Positions 1 to 9,219 of a stretch of 64,000 nt of DNA are shown one piece after another. Where the stretch lies: assembly GCF_030384665.1 (NCBI RefSeq), contig NC_083674.1:1860001-1924000 (forward strand), read 5' to 3'. The notes beneath the pieces are model-generated. The model worked only from the letters and a program-made list of their open reading frames with translations, made no database searches and was not told where the DNA came from. Position 1 is the first letter of the stretch. Each line of letters starts with the position of its first letter. Made by a program: the position numbers and the translations under genes. The DNA is from Lodderomyces elongisporus (taxonomy: Eukaryota > Ascomycota > Pichiomycetes > Serinales > Debaryomycetaceae).

Positions 1-1
1 A

Positions 2-1195
2 GGTTTTCTTTCAGCATTTCTTGACCAGAAAGCATGGATTCCTACAAAAGGTGATAAAGTGTTGAACTTGGACCAAATTGACAAAGACGACGAAGAGGAA
101 TTCGATGATGCAGCTGAGCAATTCGAAACTGCTTACAACTTCAGATATGAAGACCCCAACTCAACTGAGATTATTTCTTACGCGAGAAACCAAGCTTCAT
201 TGAGGCGATCAAAGACCAATGCGAGAAAGAGAGCCAGAGATAAAGAGCACGAAGAGAAGAGGAAAGAAGAAGAAAAGAAAGAAGAGTTATTGAAGAAGAA
301 AAAGACTGCGAAATTGAACAAGGTCATTGATAGATTAGCTAAAATTAAAGAAGCAGTAGGCGAGGAAGTTCCAGATGAAGTGATTCAACGTGTGTTTGGC
401 GAGTCTTTGTTGAACGATGATTTTGATGATGCCGATTGGGATAACAAGATGGCGCAAATTTTTGATGAACAATACTATGGAGCCGAAGTTGAGAAACCAC
501 AATGGGATGATGAGATCATGGACGGCTTTAAACCAGAAGGTGGTGCAGATAATGATGATGAAGAAGAAGAAGAAGAAGACGACAATGAAGAAAAACAAGG
601 AGTAGAAAAAGGAGGGGAACGAGACGGTAAAGATGAGCAGTTTGATTCAATTGAATTTGTTGAGGATGGAGAGCCACCAAGAAAGAAGTCAAAGAAAGAA
701 CAACTCAAGGAGAAGAAATTGGCCAAGAAGGAGAAAGAAGCATTGAAACTCAAAGCACAAGAAATAATCGATGCAAATACTCTCAAGATAAAAGAGGAGA
801 TTGAAGAAGAGGCGCAACAGCAAGAACAACTGAGAGGAAGAAGTCGAAATAAACTGGCTGATGTTAAATTCAAGTATAGAGAGGTTTCTCCTGAAACATT
901 TGGATTAACAACACGAGATATCTTGCTTGCTGATGATACCCAGTTGAACAGCTATATCGGAATCAAGAAGTTTGCACCATATAGACCTAAAGAGTTGCGA
1001 ATGAAGGATAAGAGGAAATATGCAAAGAAGAAACATTTGCAAGAATGGAGAAAAGAAACATTTAAAGGTTTGCATATTCCAGAAGAAGCAAAGGACGGTG
1101 AGATTTGGATTCCTGGCGAAGCTGAAAGTAAACATAAGAGCAAAACTAAGAGTAAAGACAAGAGTAAAACAAATAGCAAAAAAAGTCACAAATAA
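2..1195 (+). CDS. KRI1: KRI1, ribosome biogenesis protein (5' truncated by window edge)
   Basis: This is the C-terminal part of Kri1, the nucleolar Krr1 partner needed for 40S subunit assembly. The reading frame is open from base 2 with no ATG start in the window, so the true start lies to the left. The family core is visible: FRYEDPNSTEIISYAR followed by an RRSKTNARKRAR basic stretch, then a highly charged Lys/Glu coiled-coil region, an acidic Asp/Glu run encoded near 556-590, and the conserved block KFKYREVSPETFGLTTRDIL encoded near 865-925, with a YAKKK basic patch after it. The protein ends in a Lys/Ser-rich tail. It converges on the sulfatase gene, with only 62 bp between stop codons. 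Identification rests on recalled family motifs and is strong. Confidence 0.9.
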   Translation, partial: GFLSAFLDQKAWIPTKGDKVLNLDQIDKDDEEEFDDAAEQFETAYNFRYEDPNSTEIISYARNQASLRRSKTNARKRARDKEHEEKRKEEEKKEELLKKKKTAKLNKVIDRLAKIKEAVGEEVPDEVIQRVFGESLLNDDFDDADWDNKMAQIFDEQYYGAEVEKPQWDDEIMDGFKPEGGADNDDEEEEEEDDNEEKQGVEKGGERDGKDEQFDSIEFVEDGEPPRKKSKKEQLKEKKLAKKEKEALKLKAQEIIDANTLKIKEEIEEEAQQQEQLRGRSRNKLADVKFKYREVSPETFGLTTRDILLADDTQLNSYIGIKKFAPYRPKELRMKDKRKYAKKKHLQEWRKETFKGLHIPEEAKDGEIWIPGEAESKHKSKTKSKDKSKTNSKKSHK

Positions 1196-1257
1196 AAAAC
1201 TTTAAGAAGCGGCACCAAGTTGTTTTATAACATAATTAGGTTAAAATAAAAATAAGA

Positions 1258-2982
1258 TTAATCTTTTAATATGCGATACTTGATTTCATTTCTTTCATTA
1301 TCTTCACCATCGCCTGTGATTTTTTCAGCTTCAAAGAAATCTGGTCCCAATTCAATCAATCCAGTTTCTGCTGCATACACGGCCCAATGGTCGGTTAATT
1401 CCTGTAGGACATCCGAGTAAGTCTCAGACAAGTCGTGAGTTTCACCTGGATCTTCGATGATATTAAACAATTGCCATTTTTCAGGTCCAAATGGTTTAGG
1501 GATAAAAACCGCCTTGTACCGGCCCTTTCTTATTGCTTGTTGACCAAACAATTCCCAACCAGTAACCGTATTTTCATCGTGGACGTAGGGAGTTTCCCCT
1601 TGTAAGTATGATTTCCATGACTTACCTTTGGGAATCGCAACTTTCCTGCCCTGGTATTCTGAGCCTGGATGTTTTATACCGGCAAGATCCAACACTGTAG
1701 GTAAGATATCCATAACGGTAGTGAATTCCTTCAATATTTTCCCTTGTTGGTCATTGTGCTTGAGAAGTGGTGGGTAATGAACAATTAAGGGACAAACAAT
1801 GGCGCCTTCGGTACTCCACATCTTGTACATCGAGTGAGGCGCTGTAGCAGCTTGGGCCCATTGGTCACCATAAAACGTGAATGAATTGTACTTGCCTATG
1901 TTGTCGAGTGAGTTGTCATAATACTTGTTAACGAATCCAGTAATTCTTTGATTAGTTAAAGGCAATGCTTCCATCAACATTCCTTCGGCACCGTTATCCG
2001 ACATAAACAAGATGAATGTGTTGTCCAACTCTTTTTTAGCTTCTAAATGGTCAATGATTCTTCCAATATTCTCGTCAAGTATTTCAACCATTGCCGCGTA
2101 TGTTTGCACAATTTTTGTTTCAATAGCTTTTTCTTCATCCGTGAGGTCTTTCCATTCTTTACGTATGGTGTGTATAGGATGCGGCTTGATGTTTTCCTCA
2201 ATGATTCCCAATTCCAATGCTCTTTGTAATCTCTTTTTGCGTAAAGTCTCTGGTCCATTGTCGTAGACACCCTTGTATTTGGCAATTCTTTCTTGTGGTG
2301 CTTGGTAGGGCCAATGTGGTGCAGTGTAGGTTAAAAATCCAAAAAAAGGTTTTTCCTTGGGTGTTTCGTCAATGAATTGTATAGCCTTGTCGGTAAAGTA
2401 AGTTGTTGAGTAATAATCGTCTGGTAAATCGGTTTCTGGTGTCAACTCGGTATCATCTTCGACAAAAAAGTTGGGAAGAAAAGGTGCTTGTTCTCCGTTT
2501 TCATCTCTCACTATATATTTGTAATGGTTTCCAGCACCAGGTAACAAGACCCATGATTTTTCGAAACCGCGCTTGTTTGGCCAGTATGGTTTTTTTAACC
2601 CTAAATGCCATTTACCAGAGATGAATGTGTGGTAGCCATCATCTCGCAAAATCTCGGGCAATGCGACAACTTTATCATTTAGATATCCTTCATACCCAGG
2701 TTGATCTTTAAATTTTTTGGGATGGCGTACGGCGAATTCAGCCATTTGACCCAAACCGGCAATGTGATTATCAGTACCACTAAGCAACATTGATCTTGTG
2801 GGCGAACAGGCTGAAGCTGTGTGGAAGTCTGTGAGTCTTACACCATTTTGCGTTGCCAATTTGTGTAGATTCGGGGTATGTATTTCTCCACCAAACGGTG
2901 ACAAATCAGTGAATCCCAAATCATCAGCCACGATGATTAAAAAATTGGGTCTTTTGTTCTTGTTGTCGTTCTCAATTGTCAT
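1258..2982 (-). CDS. Type I arylsulfatase, bacterial AtsA-like
   Basis: This is a formylglycine-type sulfatase that hydrolyses sulfate esters. The frame extends to 3024, but its first codon there is TTG, so I chose the first ATG, giving 574 aa. Visible motifs are the metal-binding ADDLG near residue 20, the CSPTR signature (Cys59) whose Cys becomes formylglycine, SGKWHLGL, and MSDNGAEG. No signal peptide is seen: the N-terminus is Asn/Lys-rich, so a cytosolic enzyme is likely. The whole sequence resembles proteobacterial AtsA more closely than one expects of a eukaryotic housekeeping gene (HTASACSPTR, GYEGYLN, HDENTVTGWELFG). That suggests acquisition by transfer, either directly or in an ancestor. 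It presumably releases sulfate for sulfur assimilation. The activating enzyme needed for the Cys is not visible in this window. Confidence 0.9.
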   Translation of the reverse strand: MTIENDNKNKRPNFLIIVADDLGFTDLSPFGGEIHTPNLHKLATQNGVRLTDFHTASACSPTRSMLLSGTDNHIAGLGQMAEFAVRHPKKFKDQPGYEGYLNDKVVALPEILRDDGYHTFISGKWHLGLKKPYWPNKRGFEKSWVLLPGAGNHYKYIVRDENGEQAPFLPNFFVEDDTELTPETDLPDDYYSTTYFTDKAIQFIDETPKEKPFFGFLTYTAPHWPYQAPQERIAKYKGVYDNGPETLRKKRLQRALELGIIEENIKPHPIHTIRKEWKDLTDEEKAIETKIVQTYAAMVEILDENIGRIIDHLEAKKELDNTFILFMSDNGAEGMLMEALPLTNQRITGFVNKYYDNSLDNIGKYNSFTFYGDQWAQAATAPHSMYKMWSTEGAIVCPLIVHYPPLLKHNDQQGKILKEFTTVMDILPTVLDLAGIKHPGSEYQGRKVAIPKGKSWKSYLQGETPYVHDENTVTGWELFGQQAIRKGRYKAVFIPKPFGPEKWQLFNIIEDPGETHDLSETYSDVLQELTDHWAVYAAETGLIELGPDFFEAEKITGDGEDNERNEIKYRILKD

Positions 2983-5950
2983 TTTTTTGTTTTCTGTTTG
3001 ATTTTTGTTTTCTTTTGTTTTCAATATCGTTTTGATTTTGATATATGTTTGATGTTACAAGGTTGATGGGAAGGTTAGTCTGCTAATGATAGTGACACTG
3101 GTGGAGAGGGGGGGGGGGGGGGGGAAAGGATATGGAAGCTAAATGATGGATAGTGGGTTTTATGGTTCATACTGGTGATTACGAAAATAAAAAATAAGTT
3201 TTTGAGCTAGTTTTTTTATACCCAGTGTTAATCGATTGCATCATTTTTCATCCAACTGGCGTAATTATATTGATGTTGGTATTTTTCGTACAGGAGAATA
3301 ATGGATGCGTGTTTTGCAATTATATTATTAGAGCTTGAACGGAATTTTTTTTTTAACCAATTTAGAGTAAAGGAAATGTGAGGTAGGTGGTAGACACAAT
3401 AGTAGTAAAGTTAAACGGAGGGGAGAAAAAAAAAAGATAAACAAAAATGAATATTGGAGCCACAGTTTACAATAGAGTAGATACTGAAATAACAGAAGAT
3501 TTGTAGGCATTGTATACTCTGGCTCAAAGGAATGAATGAGTATGAAGCAGAACAAATAAAAAAAAAAAAAGAACAAAAAAGGAAAAAGGAAAAAGTGGTT
3601 TGTTATTGGTCAAGAACTTTTCGATGTGTTGTAGCCACTACTTTAAAACTCACATTTCACAAACATGTTGGCCATAAATGAAGAACTCTTATTAACTTCT
3701 GGGGTTTCTTACCAATTCAATTGTGCAAGAACTAAAAGGAAAAACTGTGATGTTGGAATTTGCTTTGTTAGCGATTGGGTTGCGTACATTTTATTGTCTT
3801 CTTTTATTGTTTTTCATTTTTTTTTTATTTTTTACAAAAGTCACGTGCATTTGGCATAGGGTAGAGATATTGAGAAGGAATAACAATGTTTACATTATAG
3901 CATGTAAAAAAAGTCATGAAAATGAGATTTCGATACTTCTCCCTCTTCTTCCCAATCCCTCTCCCCGGCTCCATATTTTTTTTTGCAAATTTCAAAACCA
4001 ATTATGGATCTTGAGTATTATTGTGCAATGGTCTGATATTGAAACAGGTGTTGGTTTGGAGTAAGAAATTTTTTCAGTAGTAGTATAAGCAGTAGAAGAA
4101 GTGTAAGTACGAGGAAGAACCTATTTTCCTCGGGTAAATCAACTACATATCCCTCACTAAGCTGCATATCGGATTTAAAACAGGGGGGGGGGACCAGACT
4201 TACAAACCATTTTATTTTTTTATTTTTTATTTTTTTTATTTTATTTTATTTTCTCGTCAAAGAAGAGTAAGGAAAAAGATTGATTGAGAGTGGTAGTAAT
4301 TCTAGATTTCTGCTTCAAAAGGAAAAACGAAAATTCAATTAAGAAAAAAAAATATTTAGGGTAAAAAAACATCGGATTTAGCAGCGCATATAAAAATTAA
4401 GGTTTTACGTTGCTTGTCTCGTATGCAGTAAGTTCACCAGAACTGCCGGTAGGGTCGGAAATGAGACTATAACATTTTGTGTGTTTTCCTGTGCTGTTCT
4501 TTGATTATTTTTTTTTTTGACTGTAATCTATAATCACAGCAACGAAACAAATAGCTACTGAAACTGTTTGAAAAAGTTTCAAGACGATGTATGAACACAG
4601 TTCATTCCACAAAATAAGAATAATCAGGCTAGTACAGTTTTCCGAGAGACGACGATTTGTAAAGCTTGAGACGATGGGATTATAATGACACACAAACAAA
4701 TAAACAAACAAACAAAGAAACATATATATATATATATATATATATACACTTTCTCTTTTTCTCTCTGTACATAGATATAAATTTTACTTGACTATGTTTG
4801 TTGGCGACAGAAAGAATTTGTGAACCGCAAGGGAAGGTCAAAATAAGAAACTAAATGAGAAACAGGGCAAATTTAAAACATGATTCAAAATAACAAGTAA
4901 CAAATATGCTAACTATATTGTTATTGTTGTTTTGGTTTGCAGCATAACTCCGGGGAAATATACAGTGTTGAGTGGAGAGGAAGAAAGGAGTAAAAGAGAA
5001 AGTATTGCGTCGGGAGGTGGGTGGGTGGGGGGGTATGGAAGAAGGGGGTTGAGAAAACTTTTGCAAGTGCGTGTGGGTTATGAGTAGGTAGCTCCCACTT
5101 CATTCTCATTTTTTATTTGACTTCTATTTTGTGATAAACCCGATCTCCTCTTCTATTACTGTGTTAGCTGTTTGCTTTTAGTGGCATTACTTTTTAAAGC
5201 CGATATCATGTGATCTGAAATATATCTATGAGCGAGAAAAAAAAAAAGAGGAAAAGTGTGTAGCTGTGCGCGTACGTGTGCGTGTGCGTGTGCGTCGCAC
5301 TGTTTGTCTATGCCTGCCTTGAGCAATAAATCCGTCGATAATGTTGAGTACTGTGCAGATTTCACAATCTCATAACTATCACTATATCTCCACCCTCATC
5401 ACAGATAATTTCCTAATCACTAAAATCAACAATGAACAACACTTTTGTCGAGGAATAAAATTCAATCAAGCAGAAGTAATAAAACTCATAATTTTACTCT
5501 ATTTTGTTTTCCTCTTTCTTTCTTTCTTTCCTTTCTATCTTTCTTTTAGAAACTTTTCTCCAACAACACATCTCTCTCCCTCTTTCTCACAATTCTCTTT
5601 TAAGCCCACCCTTCGGTGTTTGTCGGGATTAGCACAGCAAGAGAACAATAGAGTTTCAGATCTCCTTCCATCCACCCCCCTTCCCCCCCCCTCGAACTAA
5701 ATTTTTTTTTTTAATTTTACCACAAAATATACTTCTACCCGAAACAAATCAAACAGAAAAAAAAAAAGAAAACTCCTACAAAATTCAAGGCGACCACATA
5801 CACATTGACAAATACACAAACGTATAGTGTGCAACGGACATAGCAATTCTGTCCAACACATTACAAGTATACACACACAGACATTTATACATAGTTGCAC
5901 ACCTATATCTTTATACATATATCAATACAAATATATCTTTTGATTGTGTG
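2983..5950. other. Long divergent intergenic region (sulfatase / zinc-cluster gene)
   Basis: This is about 3 kb between two divergent genes. I see no convincing coding region; the open frames are short and low in complexity. It holds a G17 run at 3108-3124, a TCACGTG element at 3841-3847, a G-run near 4183, a CGG-N6-CGG direct repeat at 4447-4458, a TA-dinucleotide tract at 4721-4745, an alternating purine-pyrimidine stretch at 5265-5294, and pyrimidine-rich leader DNA at 5500-5750. Such a long upstream region is typical of CTG-clade regulator genes with long 5' leaders. Confidence 0.6.
3841..3847. promoter_or_regulatory. TCACGTG, candidate Cbf1-type site upstream of the sulfatase
   Basis: TCACGTG is the core element of Cbf1/Met4 control of sulfur genes in yeasts. 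It lies about 860 bp upstream of the sulfatase ATG and 2.1 kb upstream of the zinc-cluster gene. The motif is seen in the sequence; its use is inferred. Confidence 0.35.
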
Positions 5951-8794
5951 ATGGAAGTTTCAAATACCAACTCCGAAGACACCCAACAAAATTCTATCAA
6001 CAACAAAAACAGCAGCAACAAAAACAGCAACAAAAACAACGACGTACACATGATACAACCACATTTGACTTCCACTATCAGCAGTCAGCATCAGACTCAA
6101 ACTAAAGACAATTTTGATCAAAATACACAGCCCACTCAACCTATTCAACGCACTGAACTTGAGCCACAAATGGGACAGTTTCCACTGCCGACTTACCCCA
6201 ACACATCTTTGCCCAGAATCGACGAGTTGAACCGCAACACACCCGAACCTTACCCAATACAACCATTAAGTCTGACTTCAAGAGACTATAAACATGATAT
6301 CCAACATCACCATCAGAACAATAACAATAACAGCAACAACAGCAACAACAGCAACAGTTCACACTTGACGGACCACGAGGCACACTTGTTGAATAAACCA
6401 AAGAGACAGAGAAGAAGCTACAGTTGTGGCCCATGTAAACTCCTAAAGATTAAATGTGATTTGCAAATACCGTGTGCTTCTTGCAAGAAGTTCAAAAGAG
6501 TAGCACGTTGCATGATGCAGCCCCCACAACCCCCATCGCAAGAAGAACTAAACAAAATCAAAGAGAGGAAAAAGAGATCATTATCTAAAAAGTTAAAAAC
6601 CACTGGCGGTGGTGAAGCGGGACATTTGAGTGATGGCGGTGAAAATGCCATAGCTTCAGCCTTACTATCTAGTGACACCAACTCAACTCTGGATGCAAAT
6701 CAAACAAAGTTGAAAGGAACTCGCAGCGCAACTTTGCATGGAGAATCGTCCAATCCGTATGGCGATCATCCAATCTCGCATATAACATCTCAATACGAAG
6801 AACTAGACAAGAATACTTTTTCGAAATTAGCACGCCAAAAATTCAAAACATTGGCAAAGGGCGATGTCTTAAACCAGCTTCTCCTCCAAGACTCACAAAA
6901 GTTTGTTGACCTAACAATGGTTGACATCAAACGAATCAAGCGACTCTTGCCTAAATCTTTTCAAGTATATGAGCGGCTAAGCCAGTTGTTCACAAACACT
7001 TTGCATATAATTTCACTCGATGTGCAAAACTTTAAAGAAATTACCCTACAATCCAAAATAGTCTATGACAAACTACTCAGTATACTGGATGGAGACGTGC
7101 GCAACATTGGCCAAACATTCAAATTCAATATAGTTGAATTGCGCAACCTTTCATTGTTTTTTCTCATATTGACCAATGGCTACTCTTTTGATTATGAAAA
7201 AACCAGCAATTTCTTACTAGAGAACAGACATATATATAACAGAGTAGACTTGATGGAAGACTGGCTCAATATTGCCAAATTCATCAAGTCCAAAATCATG
7301 TCCTTCAACTCCCTCACAGATATCATATACCTCATGGACTGGTATTTGATTATCAAAAACTATTACACTTTTAGGGACATACTTATTGAAAATTATTTGG
7401 AATTCAACAACCTCTTCAACCATGTGGTTTTGAACAATGAGTTTATTGCAATCTTGGAGGACACGCTCGAAGATGATCAATCCAGCTCTGGAAATTTGGA
7501 CGTAATAGATAAAGCAAATGAATCCAATAACGATGAGTTTATTAGTTCTGAGAAAAGAAAAATTTCTTTGCAAAATAAATCACACGAGTTTGTTATATTA
7601 GCCAAGTACTGGGCACAAATAAGATTGACCGAATACGAATTCCCCTTTTTCCAGTACAAAGGATCTATGTTAGTGTCAAGTCGTTTCAGAAATACCCTTG
7701 TCCCACATAAAGAGATGTTGGACATCCTCTATGGTAAAGACTTGGAATTGAGTGCGTCTCCTTTAAGTCGATACTACATTAAGATTTGGAGCTTTTATTT
7801 TAACAAAAAATCGAACCGAAGCACTGACACCCAGGGCATCATTAGAAAATATCTTTTGTTCTACACCCAAGTGTTGAACTTGTCGTTGCAAGAATTGGGA
7901 GACATTCACAAAATACTTTTGCAGCAGAAAATGCTCGGACAAACACCACGCACTATCGAACGAAATGATTTGGAATTGTTAGTGATGAACCAAAGACTGC
8001 TTCTATTGTTTGTTCAATACTTGTCATTTATTCGAGTTGAATCGAACTATTTTCCTAGTTTGAGGTATGCGTCATTCTTTACCAGTATGATGAATTTGTT
8101 CAACCACTTTACATTGTTGGATGATGTTTCTGGAGGTCAATTGGCTGACATTTTAATGATCCATATGCCCTTATACTATATCCGGTGTTTTTACCAGAGC
8201 TTGATTTACCAAAGCTTGTTCTTGGTATTGATGAAGTATGCTCTTTTGCACAACTCAAGGATTGGGAATGTTAGCTACAAGGTTAATTATGCGCAGCAAT
8301 ATGCAACGCTTTTGCAATCTTTTCAAATCATTTCGTCCAAGTTTACAAAGAGTCATAACATACAATATAAATATGGTGACATGCCACTTTACCAAAAGAT
8401 TGTAGGTATACTTACCGATTTGACAAATATTTTAAATGCAGAGCCAAATGGGGGAGATACTCAACAACCGGGTCTCTTTGAGTTCAATGACTTTGATGAT
8501 GTTCTTGACAATATCGAATCAAGCATGTCTCCAATAAACTGGGACTGTCTTTGTAATACGTACCATGGCTCAAAGGATAACTTGTATAGATACGCAGAAA
8601 AAGTTTGGGACTTGTTCATGTACCTCAGCAATAAAGTCGGAGAGGTTAGTACCGAAATCTATATTACCCCAGAGATTAAGTTTGATGATGAATTTATGAA
8701 ACTGAGTGAGGGCAATTTTACAGGGTTTATTTTTAACGAGGACACTGTGGATCAGTATATGAAGCTAATTGTGGAACCAAATGTTAAAGACTAA
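5951..8794 (+). CDS. Zn(II)2Cys6 transcription factor
   Basis: This is a fungal zinc-cluster regulator of 947 aa. The frame opens with GTG at 5948, and the ATG directly after it is the start. The binuclear cluster begins at Cys159 and reads C-x2-C-x6-C-x5-C-x2-C-x8-C (SCGPCKLLKIKC, then IPCASCKKFKRVARC), preceded by basic KPKRQRR and followed by a basic linker KIKERKKR. The N-terminal 150 residues are rich in Asn, Ser and Gln, with runs of N and (NNS)n. The middle and C-terminal parts look like the helical fungal-TF region. I cannot assign it to one named regulator or target set. The unusually long upstream region suggests complex control. A CGG-N6-CGG repeat lies about 1.5 kb upstream. Confidence 0.85.
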   Translation: MEVSNTNSEDTQQNSINNKNSSNKNSNKNNDVHMIQPHLTSTISSQHQTQTKDNFDQNTQPTQPIQRTELEPQMGQFPLPTYPNTSLPRIDELNRNTPEPYPIQPLSLTSRDYKHDIQHHHQNNNNNSNNSNNSNSSHLTDHEAHLLNKPKRQRRSYSCGPCKLLKIKCDLQIPCASCKKFKRVARCMMQPPQPPSQEELNKIKERKKRSLSKKLKTTGGGEAGHLSDGGENAIASALLSSDTNSTLDANQTKLKGTRSATLHGESSNPYGDHPISHITSQYEELDKNTFSKLARQKFKTLAKGDVLNQLLLQDSQKFVDLTMVDIKRIKRLLPKSFQVYERLSQLFTNTLHIISLDVQNFKEITLQSKIVYDKLLSILDGDVRNIGQTFKFNIVELRNLSLFFLILTNGYSFDYEKTSNFLLENRHIYNRVDLMEDWLNIAKFIKSKIMSFNSLTDIIYLMDWYLIIKNYYTFRDILIENYLEFNNLFNHVVLNNEFIAILEDTLEDDQSSSGNLDVIDKANESNNDEFISSEKRKISLQNKSHEFVILAKYWAQIRLTEYEFPFFQYKGSMLVSSRFRNTLVPHKEMLDILYGKDLELSASPLSRYYIKIWSFYFNKKSNRSTDTQGIIRKYLLFYTQVLNLSLQELGDIHKILLQQKMLGQTPRTIERNDLELLVMNQRLLLLFVQYLSFIRVESNYFPSLRYASFFTSMMNLFNHFTLLDDVSGGQLADILMIHMPLYYIRCFYQSLIYQSLFLVLMKYALLHNSRIGNVSYKVNYAQQYATLLQSFQIISSKFTKSHNIQYKYGDMPLYQKIVGILTDLTNILNAEPNGGDTQQPGLFEFNDFDDVLDNIESSMSPINWDCLCNTYHGSKDNLYRYAEKVWDLFMYLSNKVGEVSTEIYITPEIKFDDEFMKLSEGNFTGFIFNEDTVDQYMKLIVEPNVKD

Positions 8795-9219
8795 ATTGTA
8801 TATTGTTTATTTAATTATCTATTTATTTACTTATTAATTAATTCGCAATTAATAAATATTGATGATTTGCGTCCAATATAGTTGCGATGTAGTAATTGAT
8901 CAACATTCGAATCCATATTAAGTGTACCTACAAGTCTCAATGCATGAGAAAATTTTTCAAGTGATGAATTTACATTTTTAACAATCTTTTACAACACCTG
9001 TTACTTTTATCACCACCACAACAATATGATTTTAGAATACAAAAATGTCTTACAGTGTATTTCACTTTTTTGTTTCTTTTACTCATAAAACTACAAGTCA
9101 AAATAATTTAAAAAACCAAAGTCTAAAATGTATATTTCTCTATCGTTAATCACAAATATTAAAAAAAGAAGAGGAAGCAAAAAAAAAAAAAAAACAAATA
9201 GTGCACTTCACAATGGAAA
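8795..9219. other. Convergent intergenic region
   Basis: This is 425 bp between the stop codons of the zinc-cluster gene and the permease. It is AT-rich with several TTTATTTA-like and A-run stretches compatible with 3'-end formation on both strands. I see no gene in it. Confidence 0.6.

Noticed and set aside
475..873. 132-codon antisense frame in KRI1
   Set aside because: It is a Ser/Phe-rich shadow of the Lys/Glu-rich KRI1 coding strand.
3025..5947. Short open frames (60-119 codons) in the 3-kb divergent region
   Set aside because: They are Phe/Leu- or Ser/Pro-rich from homopolymer DNA and match no domain.
8904..8912. ATTCGAATCC, similar to a tRNA B-box
   Set aside because: No cloverleaf arms or A-box lie at the right distance.
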